The notes under the pieces: model-generated | Database searches by the model: none | Told to the model about the DNA's origin: nothing | What the model saw: the letters and a program-made list of their open reading frames with translations, nothing else | Shown: piece after piece, positions 44,448-56,118 of the stretch | How the letters are laid out: each line of letters opens with the position of its first letter | Position numbering within the stretch: position 1 is the stretch's first letter | Origin: Purpureocillium takamizusanense | Lineage: Eukaryota > Ascomycota > Sordariomycetes > Hypocreales > Ophiocordycipitaceae | Length of the DNA stretch: 64,000 nt | Assembly (NCBI RefSeq): GCF_022605165.1 | Contig: NC_063075.1 | Location: forward strand, 620,001-684,000 | Direction of reading: 5' to 3' | Program-made: the position numbers and the translations under genes

Positions 44448-46514
44448 GGTGACGGTGAAGCGAGCAGATCATGGGTGGCCTGGCCACAATGGCGGAAAGA
44501 CACGAGTTTTTCTTCTCCTATCGCCAGGCCGCGCGAGCGTTGGTCGTCCGCAGCCGTGACGGCCGTTGGTCTAGCTTGAGATGCACCGCAGCGCAGACGA
44601 GAAACAAACTTGGAAGTTGCAGGAGCTTAATAAGGACAGGTAAGAAACCAACAAAGTCGTAGGCGGATTCCTACCCTGGGTCGCCGAGGGTTCCATGGTG
44701 GCAGCTAGTTGCAATACTGTCTTTAAGGGGATCTGCCGTGGACTGAACGACTCGATCTTGGGGCGTGCCCCATGGCCGCCCGCCGCTCGACTTGCAGCTC
44801 CTGTCATTTGTCACAGACAGGCGGTGCAACCGCGTGTGAGCCGGCCAGCAAGGAGCGAGGGTCCGCTGGCCGGTATCCAGTACCTCGTACGAGGTACGCC
44901 GTCGCACAGTCGCGGGAGAGCTCGCCGCGCCGTGTTAGGCACTTGCTGAATGGCAAGACGGCGTCCCGACTACCAGGGAGCGAGAGCGGGTCGGCCATCC
45001 ACGATCCGTCAAGGCTTAAATTATGCAGTCAGCCACTGTCAAAGTCGTTCCGAGGAAATCACTAATACAGATGTTACCGATGTGTACGAAGGGAAGAGAG
45101 ATCACTGGGACATGCGTACCCGCCCATGCTCCGCCCGAGCCAAACCAAATGACGCTGGCGATGCAGTGCAATGATCCCCCCATCACGCGCAGGGCAGCCT
45201 GTCCATCTGCCGGCATGGTCCAGCCCCTGTTCCGCGGGCCGGGATCTGCGCGTTGAAGGCGCACTACTGCTAGGAAGGAAGCTTGGGAGCAGCCGTCTCC
45301 CGTCGAAATGGGGTCTAGCTGAAGGCTTGCCCGTCGCTCATCTCTGGGCCGACGTGGGGCTTCGTCGACAGGCGAACTCCGGTGCCGTCCAGGGAGACAT
45401 CCAGGGTTCTTTTGGGCCGTGGAAATCGGCGTCGACGCTTGCGCGAAGGCGTCGTCTGCGCCGTCTTGTCGAGTGATCGATCCCCGCGATGTCCGTTGGC
45501 ATACCTGTCTGTCTGGTCGACCGACCTACCGCCAGAGTCTGCACATCGGCCACCGCAGCCGCTCGCAACCAGGTAGGCGGGCGGAATGGCTCACTTGCGA
45601 GACATGCTGCAGACAAAGTGACGTCGGGCGCCGGCCAGTGGACACCCCTGCCAGGAGCCTGTGTCCGAAGTTGCCCAAGATGTGACGCTGATGGGCTGAC
45701 CAGCAGCTGCGACACGCACACGCGGGCGCACAGGCCGTGCGTGCGTTTGTGGTCTGGCGGGTGGCTCTCGGCAACGCGCAGACCCATCGGTGGGCTCTCC
45801 GATCGGGTGGCTAGGGGATATGAGATCGTCAGCTCGGACGGCCCGCGGTCTCGACCTGGTAAACGTCACGGCCGGTGCTGTGCATTCTCGCATCGCAATC
45901 CAACATGTTCGGCTGGCGATGGGGAAAAGTACGAAGTACCTACGTAGGTACAAAGTACCTTGACCCTGGCCGAGCTGGCGGTTCCGTGTCAAACGACGGG
46001 AAGGAGCCAACACAGTGTTTGGGATCACAATCACGCTCAAAAGTCACACAGTACGGAACTGCGTCGCATCCGCTCGTTAACGTGTTCCTTCGAGACTCGC
46101 CCTTTCCTTCAAAGAAACTTGATTCTCTTCAAAAAGGTGTGTCTGCAGCCTCCCCACCTGTCCTCCTTTTTCTCGCACCGCCCGCGTCTAGCTGCTTTGC
46201 CTTTGAAGCGGCGTCTGGCCCAAGGGAGGGCTCGGGAGACGGTGCTAGGCGTGTGTAACATCGATCCTACTAGAGCTACAAAGTAGGAGACACAACCCAA
46301 CAAAGATGCAGCAAAAACTCTTCACGGCGAGGACGGGACCCAACACGTGAATCGGCAATGTCGACCGGAGCATTTGGTGCCGAAATGAACCTACCTGCCT
46401 ACCAAAAGCAGCCCGGGCGCCGCGCGAAACGCGTTACCAACTTCGGCCTCAAACACGCCTTATCAGGCGGGTGCAACCCGTCATCAAACGGCGACGCCCA
46501 GACACCGGCCCCCG
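44448..46514. other. intergenic region, no gene seen
   Basis: About 2 kb without a supported gene. Frames of up to 150 codons exist on both strands near 45340-46040, but they overlap each other and show no motif. At 45930-45957 there is a TACGAAGTA followed by the perfect 16-bp palindrome GTACCTACGTAGGTAC (45936-45951) and AAAGTACC. Confidence 0.5.
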
Positions 46515-47080
46515 TTAGACTACCGGGTCGAGGTTCCCGGTGCGGCCTTTGACAATGCCTTCGATGTCGGACGTGACCCAGCCGCCGTAAAAGTCGCCTG
46601 GCTGCGGCTCGACTCTTTCGCCGTCGACGAAGCAATCCCAGGGAGGGCCGGCGTAGAAAGACAGGTAGCCACGGATCGGCTCAAAGGCCGGCGTCGGGGC
46701 CTCGTACGACCATATCCTGTTCGTTACCGCCGTGCCGTCGCCGAGCTTGGCCTCGTAGTACGTCGCGGTGCCCTTCCACTCGCAGCCGGTCCTTCGCCCA
46801 GTCGGAGTCAGGGCAAGACTGACCGAGGCCCGCGGCAAATAATACGCTGTGCCCCTCCCATGATCCATCCATCATCAGCCGCTGCGACGACGACGACCGA
46901 CGTCGGGGGGTCAGCGAAGGGAAACCCACTCGGCGGGTGGTGCGTCTCCAGCACCCAGTAAGCGTCTTGGGTCTGCGCAATCACGTCGCCTCGAAACGTG
47001 ATGCGGATGTCGCGGGATATCTTTTGCAGGGCAGGTGGGCGGGGAAAGCTCTGCACGTCAAGCTTGAGTTTGGAGGCCAT
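46515..47080 (-). CDS. DUF427 domain protein
   Basis: Exons 46930-47080 and 46515-46846 give 160 residues. The conserved DUF427 (NTP_transf_9) pattern is visible: an N-terminal strand pair (ISRDIRITFRGDVIAQTQDA), AYWVLETHHPPTYYLPRASV, CEWKGTATYYEAKLGD, then IWSYEAPTPAFEPIRGYLSF and the closing FYAGPPWDCFVDGERV with PGDFYGGWVTSDI. The family is small, soluble and found in bacteria and fungi, with no settled biochemical role. The intron (46847-46929) has donor GTGGGT and acceptor CACAG. No signal peptide. Nothing in the neighbourhood points to a pathway. Confidence 0.88.
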
Positions 47081-48184
47081 GATGTGCGCAGCATGCGCTT
47101 ACTGCGTATTGACTTTCTGGTGTGTGTTCCAAAGGGGACCTGGGCGTGAGGTGGCATCAACGGCGGCAAATATAAAAAGCAAGCTTTCCTGTCACGGGTG
47201 ACAGCCATGACGCTGACATTCCGGGCCTGGCATGCCTGGGTTCGACGCCACCACATCTCGTGCCGAGCCGCCTGTCGTCACGGTGGGGGTCTAATCGGGG
47301 GCGCCTCGCCTTGGTGCGCCTCGATGGGCTTCACGCGCGGACAGGCTGTGAAGCATGTTTCAACTCGACGTCCTGCCCATGCAGAGCTATCCGGTTGACA
47401 AAAGGCAAATAACGACGTCTGGCTCGCGGTGGAATTCAGGATGGCCGCGAAGACCAAAACGTATCGCGCCGACTGAGCTATATATTCTACCACCGGAACG
47501 CAAAATGATGTAAGGAAGGAACCCAAACAACTCAATATCTCAAATTCATAAATAGAGAGGCAATAAACAATCCGGTGAGTCCAAGTTGACAACCATGCGT
47601 ATGACCGTCTCGTCGATGCTTGACTTACAACCGATAGCCGTAGGGTAGGTAGCTTACGAAAGTACTTAGCGCTTTTCGTGCATGCGGGCAATCATTTGTG
47701 GCGCTCGCATTGTGGCTAGTGCTTGTCCTCGTGGCGGTGCTCTCGCTGTTGCGTCACCGCGTGGCGCCCCGCACCCAGCGCTTGTCTCGCCTCACATGAC
47801 GCCGCCCGCAGCGACAGCGAACGGCCTTGCCGACGGCTACCACACACCATCTGCGGCGTCGCCAAAACCTCGAAAACCTCATAGCCCGTCGCCGCCTAAC
47901 CGTGCGTCCTATCTATCGATCCACACCTTCCATCAATCGATAAATCGCATCGCCGTCTTTGAAACCGCGCGCGCCCCCCCGGCAAGAGACAACAAAGCGA
48001 AGTGCCCCCCCCTTCTTCCGACCGCGCGTCATCCGCCACCCGTTCGTTGTCCGCCAGCGCCCGACGACGAACACACGAATAGGCCCGCCGCCAAAAAGAC
48101 ATCTTCTTTACGCACGCACACACGTACGCACCGAAGAGAACAACACACAGACACGCACGCACGCACAAACACCCGCCGCCCATC
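47081..48184. promoter_or_regulatory. divergent intergenic region between DUF427 and Did2 genes
   Basis: About 1.1 kb that must contain both promoters. The last 250 bp before the Did2 ATG are rich in CA and C on the plus strand, with CACACACG and ACGCACGC runs, which looks like a transcribed leader. No gene is seen. Confidence 0.45.
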
Positions 48185-48914
48185 ATGTCAAACCGCCAGC
48201 TCGCGCGCGACATGCAGGTCGAGTTCCAGGCGCGCTTCAACGCCAAGCAGGCGCGGCGCGAGGCGCAAAAGGCGGCCAAGCAGGACCCCGTCCTCAAGAA
48301 GCAGATCCAGGACCTGCTCAAGAAGGGCGAGACGGCAAAGGCCTACCAAAAGGCCAAGATGCTCCTCTCCAAGCAGGCCCTTGCCCAGCAGATGGACCAG
48401 ATGGCCGACATGGCCGAGCTCTCGGCCGCCCAGATCCAGGCCAACAACGCCATGAACCGCATGACGCACATGATGGCCCAGTCGTCGCGCACCATGAACG
48501 TCGCCCAGAAGAATACCAACCCGGAAAAGGTGCGTTGCGCACTCCCCCCTTCCCTATTGCCCACTTCTTCTTTTTCGCTCTCACAGCTTCCGCCGTATGC
48601 TGACTCGCCATCTTTCGTTCGTCCCTCCTCTTTAGACCCTCGTCACCCTCGAGCAGTTCAAGCAGCAAAACGAAGAATACGCCATGTCCAACGGCATCTA
48701 CCAGGACGCCATCACCCAGTCCACCTCGGTCCAGGTCGGCGAGGACGCCGTCCACGAGCTGCTCGGCAAGCTGGCCGACGACGCCGGCGTCGAGCTCAGC
48801 ATGGAGCTCAACAAGGCCACCCCCGCCGCCGCTGAACCCCAGACCGCGAACGCTGAGCCCACAGCCGAGGAGGAGGATAAGCTGCAGCAGCGGCTGCGTG
48901 CGCTGCGTGCGTAG
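48185..48914 (+). CDS. DID2: Did2/Vps46 (CHMP1) ESCRT-III protein
   Basis: Exons 48185-48529 and 48636-48914 give 207 residues. It is a Snf7-family protein: an N-terminal basic helix (FNAKQARREAQKAAKQ), a long helical hairpin (DLLKKGETAKAYQKAKMLLS, MADMAELSAAQIQANNAM), then an acidic C-terminal half. The C-terminus EEEDKLQQRLRALRA is a MIT-interacting motif of the pattern ExxLxxRLxxLR, which binds Vps4. These features, and the size, fit Did2/CHMP1, which recruits Vps4 to endosomal ESCRT-III for disassembly during multivesicular-body sorting. The start (catcATGtca) is the only sensible one and the intron has standard signals. It is intact. Confidence 0.92.
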
Positions 48915-49274
48915 TAGGAGAGTTGCGGAGGGGGGGCTCGCACCGACCAACGCGGAGGTCGGGGGGAAGGTTCATAGGGGGAGGATGAGGAGGATGGAGA
49001 GAGAGAGAGGGGTAGGTATGGGACAGACGCATGCATGACATGATGGAACGCACGCTTGGGTCATGGTTGGCGCTTGGCGAAAGGTTTGTGTTTTCAACAT
49101 TTTTATTGTTAGGATTGCCACATCACGATAAGAATTTTCTAGACGTGTGCCTCATTCATTACTCCGTACAGGATAAAACGGTCGTCGAGGCGCAAAGAGC
49201 CGTGCGCCACGCCATGTTCTAGATACTCTACATCCGCCGCAATCGCCCATCCATCGCTGAGTTTCCCCCGCCCA
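48915..49274. other. convergent intergenic region
   Basis: No gene. Holds the 3' ends of Did2 and the minus-strand helicase. A GA run near 49000-49010. Confidence 0.5.
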
Positions 49275-52200
49275 CTACATGTAAAGGCTCGCCACGGCGG
49301 TAATGTCCCGCTTAATCATCTCCTGCGCCTGCTGCATCTTCTGGTACAGCTCCGGGTCGCCGACGATGCGCGCCGCGTTCTTGACCTCGCGACACGTCTC
49401 GTCGAGGCGCGTAATGGTACGCACAATGGTGCCCTCGAGCACGTCGGTCAGCCCCGTGATGTTCTTGAAGCTCATGCCGCGCGCCCACTCGTACACCACC
49501 TCCATGAGCCCGAAGCGCGGCCGCGACGTGAAGTCGTTGGAGTCCTCCGACGACTGTATCACCTGCAGACGCGTCTGCACGTCGTTGACCTTTTCCGAGA
49601 TGGCCACGATGGTGTCGCGCCCGCGCGTGAGGTTGCCCGTCAGCGTGGGCTCCACGAACGTCTTCTCCTGGAACACAAACGCCGACAGCAGCGCCGCGAT
49701 CTCGGCCGGCTCAAAGTCGGCGAGCACGTTGTCGAGGATCAGCTCCGTCAGCACGAGCTCGTCGCCCGAGTGCACCTCGCACGCAACCTTGCCCTTGAGC
49801 TGGATGCGCGTCGCGTCGTCGATAAAGTCGAGCTCCTTGAGCACCTGCACGCGCTGCTCGTAGTCGGGCAGAAGCTGGAGATTTTGATCGGACAGGGATT
49901 GCTTGAGCTGCTGGATGTGCTCCTTGATGAGCCACTCGTCGTGACACATGGCAAACTGTGTCTGGTCAGCAATTCCTCTCGCAGCGGGAGCTGTGGGTGA
50001 GCCAGATTTCATTCACTTACGTGCTTCAGAAACGCCGGGCATTTCGTCGCCGGCGAGCTGTGAATCGTCTTGACGAGCTGCGTGCGCTTCTCGACAATCT
50101 CCTGTAGCTGAAGGCTCTTGATTTTGCTCATGTCGGCCTCATCCCACCGGTCGTCCCAGGAGGAGCAAATCTCCTGGAGTCGCTCCATCGCCTGCATGCC
50201 GGCCGCGCCGTGCTTAAGGATCTCGGGGATTGTGCCTTTGAGGATCCATCGCGTCACGCACTCGACGTCGCTGAGCGGCACGTGTAGAGTCTTGACCTGT
50301 GTGCGACGCCGTCCCTGCGGCAGCTTGGGCATATACTTGCGGAAGCCGGGAATAAACGGCAGTTGGTCGGTCGCGTCTCGCCGATCGCGCATCGGCTTGA
50401 GGGCGCAGACTTGTAGGATGGGCTCGTCCAGAGAGCCGCGCGGACTGGGGCCTTCGGTGGCTAGGATGCCCACGGTACGGATGCCGTCCCAATTGAAGAC
50501 GATGAGCCTCTGTGAGGTGAACATGCGGCGGCCGATAGTGATCCTCAGCAGACCCTTGTACAGCTCCAAGGTGAGCTGCTTGTAGTCTTGCGCTGCCTGG
50601 TGGCACTCGTCCATGGAGACGTCGCAGATCTTGCACGACTCACGCTTGACCTTGGCTAAGTCTGCCTGCGCTAGCTTAACGTCCTTTTCGTGCTCCGGGA
50701 GAAGCTGCTGCGTGGCATGTTCGGAGAAGCTCCTCTTAATCATCTCCTCAATCTTGAGCGCCTCCACCCGCAGCAAGTTGAGAATCATGTTGTACGTGAG
50801 GCGGAACTGTGACCGCAACTTGGACGGCTCGCCCTGGATCATGTTGCGAAGCTCCGCGACAGGGGGAACATCGTCTGAACCACCGGGTGGTACGATGATG
50901 ACCGAGCCTACGGTATCCAGGCCACGACGACCCGCTCGACCAGCCATCTGCGTGTACTCGCCCGGGAGCAGATTGCGAAATGAGTGTCCGTCGTGCTTCC
51001 TGTAACCCGAGAACACGACCGTTCGCGTCGGCAGATTGAGACCCATAGCAAACGTCTCCGTCGCGAACAGCACCTTGACAAGCGTTTGGGCGAACAGTAT
51101 CTCCACGAGCTCCTTGACGATGGGTAATAAGCCGCCGTGGTGCACGGCGATGCCGCGACCGAGGAGCTCCCTGAGCCGAATGATCTGCGGCAGTACGCGG
51201 TCCTCGGGCTTGAGCCGCGCAATGGACTTTTCGATGATCATGTGGATGTGGCTCTTCTCCGATGCCGTGCAAAAGTCTTGGTTGCTCAGCGCGTCTGCGT
51301 TTTCCTCGCAACGCTTCTTGGAGAAGACGAAGATGCAGGCGGGCAGTAGGGTATTCTTGCGCAGGAATTGGACAAGATGAACCCAGAGATTCTTGTCCTG
51401 AGCAGCCGACGACATTCCGCCGGGTCGCCCGCCGCGGCCCATGTGTCCGGGGGCGTGGCTTGCACGAGGAGGGCCTCCACGGCCTCGCTGCTGGCCGCCC
51501 CTCTGCGGTCCGCCGCCGCGTCCACCGCCGCGCTGCTGCTGCTGGCCGCCGCGCTGGGGTCCGCCTCGCTGGCCGCCGCGGGGGTTTCCGCCTCGAGTCG
51601 CAATGGTGTTGCCAGCCGGTTGCGCCTTGTCCTTCCCCTGACCCGCAGCGTGCGCATCTTTCCAACCCTTTTCTATGAATTTCTTGTCAGAGTCGACAAT
51701 CTTGTGCATCTCCTTGCCAGCCCAGAGATAGTGCTCCAGAGGGACCGGACGTTTGGATGTTGAGATGACGTAGATGTCTTTTTGCTTGGTCCTACCAACC
51801 CATGACGCGAATTCGTAGGTGTTGGGAACGGTGGCTGACAGCAGAATGAGAGAGACGTGCTCGGGTAGCATGATGATGACCTCTTCCCAGACGACGCCGC
51901 GCTCGAAGTCGTTGACGTAATGGACCTCGTCGAAAATGACGAACTCGACGTCTCGGATTAGGTCCGCGCCACGGTACAGCATGCTGCGCAGGATTTCGGT
52001 TGTCATGATGAGACAGCTAGCCTCGGGGTTGATTTGCACGTCGCCCGTCAGGATGCCAACCTCGTCAAAGTCCTGGCGGAAATCACGAAACTTTTGGTTG
52101 CTGAGGGCTTTAATGGGCGACGTGTAGATGGCCTTGGTCATGTGCTTGGCTGCCAACGCAATGGCATACTCGGCCACGACAGTCTTGCCGGCGGAGGTGT

Positions 52201-53161
52201 GCGCCGCAACGAAGACGGAGTCGCCGTTCTCGAGATGGTAGACAGCCTCTTTCTGGAATGTATCGAGTTCAAACGGCCATTCCCTTGCCATGTCGGGCAC
52301 AAGCTCTCGGAAATTGGGCATGCCGTGCCTGATGTCGACCATGTGCGCCCACTCGCGACCGGCTTTCCTAGCGCTGGATGCCGCGAGCACGCCATGGGGC
52401 TCAAGAGAGGGGAACTCGACGGGCAGGATGTCATCAATATCATCACCGTCCTCGTCGCCATCGACATCATCCTCTGCGGTTGGCGGGGGGCCTTCTTGGT
52501 CTTGCTCCGCGGTACCTGCGTCCTCAGGCTCCTCCTCCAGCATGTGCTGGACGGCGGCGGCATCCTCGTTGGCGGATTCCTTTTTACTGAAATTGATGCC
52601 TCGCTCGAAGCCCGGAGCAACCTGCAGCAAGCCGCCCTCGCCCAGCTGGATGACTCTGTCGAGCTTGTTGGCCCGTGGTCGGTCCTCGGCCACCCCGCCA
52701 CTGTGCATTTGGTCTTCCAGCGCAGCCGTGGCCTCGATGCCCTCCAAGCCGCCCGGCGCGAACGGAAAGAAACCCGCTGCGCCCCTCACAAAGTCGGCCC
52801 TGTTAGCAGGCTTCCGGAGCAGGCTGGTCGAGTTCTTGGCCGTGGCACTGTTCATGGGGACGGTGACGTTTTTGTAGCCCGTCACACGGCCCTCGAGACC
52901 ATGGCGCAGGAAGCGCGTCACGGTGCGCGTCTGCGGCGGCGCAATCTTGAAGAGGGATGAGTAGTCGGCCTCAAAGTCCCATCGCTGCTGCAGGCGGTTG
53001 AGCCACTCTGTCGAGAACTCGGCGGAAGGCGAGAGGAAGAGGTCCTCGAGGCGGCGCTTGAGATGCTCAGGGTCCTGCGGCGGCTGCCGCTGGGGTGCGG
53101 GCACGGCATTGTCGGCCTCGCGCTGGTCCTGCGAGAGCAGGAGCGCGTCTATGCCGGACAT
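49275..53161 (-). CDS. SKI2: Ski2-type DExH RNA helicase (cytosolic exosome cofactor)
   Basis: Exons 50021-53161 and 49275-49955 give 1273 residues, normal for Ski2. Ski2 is the ATPase of the Ski complex, which unwinds and feeds mRNA into the cytosolic exosome. Helicase motifs are motif I AAHTSAGKTVVAEYAIALA (about residues 317-335), motif II DEVHYVND, motif III SATVPN and motif VI QMAGRAGRRGLDTVGSV. The N-terminal FSTEWLNRLQQRWDFEADYS and RTVTRFLRHGLEGRVTGYKN are typical of Ski2 rather than Mtr4. The C-terminal DSH domain runs over exon 2 (DEWLIKEHIQQLKQSL ... VASLYM). Between the RecA domains lies a Gly/Arg/Gln-rich RGG segment at about residues 520-580. The start is taken at 53161 (ATGTCCGGCATAGAC); in-frame codons upstream look like leader. 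Confidence 0.93.
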
Positions 53162-53797
53162 GGCGGCCGTGTTGATGCCGAAGGGACTGTGGAGTGGTGT
53201 GAATGAGTGCGACTGTGGGCGACAGGTGAGGTTGCGAAGTGATGAGGATAAGGTCCAAGCTAAGGTAGTGGGAGCTTGCCCCACCGACGCTGAAGCGGCG
53301 CGTGGAGTGACGGTGACGCACACCAACTGGAAGGTGAGCGGGCAAAAATATTCCTGCCTTATTACAGCTCAATGCTTGGTACAGAACGATTGGCGTCGCG
53401 AAAACCATTCACTCAACATCATAGCAGGTGCAGTTGGCAGCACAAGGCAATGCGTCAATCATGGCCCGTTCCGGCGAATCCATGACTTGAGCCCGCATCG
53501 CGGGGATCTTGCTGACCTGCATTGGGTTCACAGTAGAGTTCGCGCATCGACAAGACGCTACTTTGCGACTGACAGTTCACAAGCGCCAGGGAATAGCGGC
53601 CAAGAAGAGGGTGTATACACGAACAACGCAAATACAAGTACAGGTGCCCACTCCTCGCCGTCTATGAATACGGATAAAAAAAAGGGTTTACGTATCCCTC
53701 ATGCTTCGTCGGGCGGTCGGGGCTCATCCGTGCCGCGACCCAACGCTTTGCCGTCATTATGTTTTGTTCCTGCTCCCTCTCATCCAATCGCCGTGGC
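53162..53797. other. intergenic region between Ski2 start and PDH E1 beta stop
   Basis: Both flanking genes are on the minus strand, so this holds the Ski2 promoter and the E1 beta terminator. No other gene is seen. An A run with AAAAAAAGGG near 53675 could be part of a poly(A) signal. Confidence 0.45.
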
Positions 53798-55038
53798 TCA
53801 GACACGCAGCATCTTGGCGGCGTAGTCCTCGATGAGCTGCTCGGTCGGGAAGCTCATCTCCTCGAGCTTCTGGGCATAGGGTGTAGGCACCTCGGCACCA
53901 GTGACGCGCTGGGCCGGAGCATCGAGGTAGTCAAAGGCATACTCCATGGTCAGGGCGAGGATCTCGGAGCCGACGCCAAACGCCGGGTAGCCGGACTCGA
54001 CCGAGAGCAGGTGGCCCGTCTTCTTGACCGAGTTGACAATGGACTCGACGTCGAGGGGCTTGACGGACCGCAGGTTGATGACCTCAGCCTCGACGCCATA
54101 CTTCTTCTTGAGGTTCTCGGCAGCGATGAGCGACTGGCCGACGCAGCGGGACAGCGACACAATGGTCAGGTCCTTGCCGGCGCGCTCAACCTTGGCCTTG
54201 CCAAAGGGCAGTACGAAGTCGCTCTTTTGGGCGGCCTCGGACATGGGGAAGGACTGGCCGTACATGAGCTCGTTCTCGAGGACGACGACGGGGTTGGGGT
54301 CGCGGATGGCGGCCTTGAGCAGGCCCTTGGCGTCCTCGGCGCTCCAGGGGGAGACGACCTTGAGACCGGGCACGCTGCCGTACCAGGCCGAGTAGTCCTG
54401 CGAATGCTGGGCGGCCACACCAGCGGCGAAGCCGTTGGGGCCGCGGAAGGTGATGTTGCAGGGCTGGATGCCACCCGACATGTAGAGCGTCTTGCCGGCC
54501 GAGTTGACGATTTGGTCGATGGCCTGCATGGCGAAGTTGAAGGTCATGAACTCGCACTGGGGACATAAGAGGGAGAAAAACGTTAGCTTATGCATAAACT
54601 CTTGGCGACAAAGCAACGGAAAGGCGGCACACGTACCACAGGGTGCAGGCCGCTGAGGGCGGCGCCGATGGCCAGGCCGCAGAAGCCGCTCTCGGTGATG
54701 GGGGTGTCGATGACGCGCTTGTCGCCGAACCGGTCCAGCAGGCCCTTGGTGACCTTGTAGGCGCCGTTGTACTGGGCAACCTCCTCGCCGAGGATGAAGA
54801 CCTTGGGGTTGGACTCGAGCTCCTCGGCGAGAGCCTCGTTGAGGGCCTCACGGACCGTGTACTCCTTGACGCCGTTGCCCTCGGCGTACCTCCGGGTCTG
54901 CTGGGCGCCGAAGAAAACGGGAGTCGTGGCGCGCGGGAGGACGAGGGAGGAGGTGCTGGCGGCGGGAGCCTTGATACCGGCGGCGGCGCGCGTCGAGGCG
55001 GCGGCCAGACGGACCGCAGGTCGCAGGAGGCGGGACAT
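53798..55038 (-). CDS. PDB1: pyruvate dehydrogenase E1 component subunit beta, mitochondrial
   Basis: Exons 54637-55038 and 53798-54556 give 386 residues. With the alpha subunit it decarboxylates pyruvate using thiamine diphosphate in the mitochondrial matrix. The N-terminus ([20 protein letters not shown], Arg and Ala rich, no acids) is a mitochondrial presequence ending before the YAEGNG segment. Family blocks are [80 protein letters not shown] and the C-terminal transketolase domain ([20 protein letters not shown] ... YAAKMLRV). Length and motifs are complete. The intron (54557-54636) is bounded by GTACGT and CCCCAG. A reversed CCAAT box (ATTGG, 55325-55329) lies about 290 bp upstream and could help drive this housekeeping gene. 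Confidence 0.96.
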
Positions 55039-56118
55039 GATGGGAGGGCGTTGAGCTTAGTCAATTGCGCGAGGCGATAGAGGCGGAGGGAGAGACGGCG
55101 AAAGCTCTTGGGCCCGGCAGGAAAGAGTCTCGGGACGTCGTCACGGTCCGGCGGGGGAAGGCGGGGGGCGGAGGTAGAGGGAGGGAGGTGAGGCGGTTTT
55201 GAGCGTCGTCGTCGTCGAGCTCGATGGAGAGGGAATTTCCGGAGAACGGCGAAAGCAGCTCGCTGGGCGTTTTGCAGCGGTGCGAAGTCGCTGGCCAGCC
55301 CGGCATCCCAAGCTTTTTTTTTCCATTGGGGGCGCTGGCCAACCAGCGAGCTCCCCTGACGGGGCCCCACCGCGCCGAAAAAGGCCGTCCGTCCCGTTGA
55401 ATTGCGGCGTCTGGTGGTCGGCGACGGGCGGCGCACTCCACTGGCATTGACTGACTGACTGGGCCAGCCGCCCTGTGGTGTGCTGTGGCTCCAGTGCTGG
55501 ACTGGGCTGGGCTGATCCTGCCACAGATCTGTTGGGGCGCCAGCAATCAGCGGGCAGCATCCAATGAAGTGGCATTGGGCCTGGAAAGAGAGACAAAAGG
55601 CAGGCCCCGCCCGATGACTAAGGCCCCACGTACCGTGCCGTACCTACCTTACCTGGCAGGGGTCCACGGGTGGTGCCCTGGTGGCGGGATGGGACTTTCA
55701 CTTCCCTTACCCTTCCAGCCGCTTGCTGGTGCAATCTTGATGTGCTGCCGGCGTTTATTCCCGAATGCGACAGCACAAGCCCACGCGGCCCCTCGCATGC
55801 TTGCTGTCCGCAACGTGCCCTCGCCAACACCGCGCAACAACACACGGTTCGATGGACTTTTCGATGGACTTTCAGAAGAACCCTTGAATTGACACTCAAC
55901 GCTTCGGCTTCCGCTCCTCCGCTATTAACTACATGCTACTGCTGCTGCTGCTGCTGCTGCTGCCACGCTTTCACGACGAACACCAACATGGCCTTGGTAC
56001 CTCAAGCAGGCTGCAGACTGACACCAGCGGCAGGTGAATACTCAGGATGACTGCCAGCCCAACGCGTCTGGCATCTCTGGCACAAACGATCGCTTTCGCA
56101 AAGTATCCTCCCTCAGCA
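55039..56118. other. intergenic region
   Basis: Contains the E1 beta promoter on its left. No gene is supported. A CTG run (55935-55960) and several CCAAT/ATTGG words are present. Confidence 0.45.

Noticed and set aside
45338..46040. Overlapping frames of about 150 codons on both strands
   Set aside because: No motif, no splice-supported extension, and the frames overlap each other in opposite directions.
53759..54568. 269-codon open frame on the plus strand
   Set aside because: It is the antisense of exon 2 of the pyruvate dehydrogenase beta gene.
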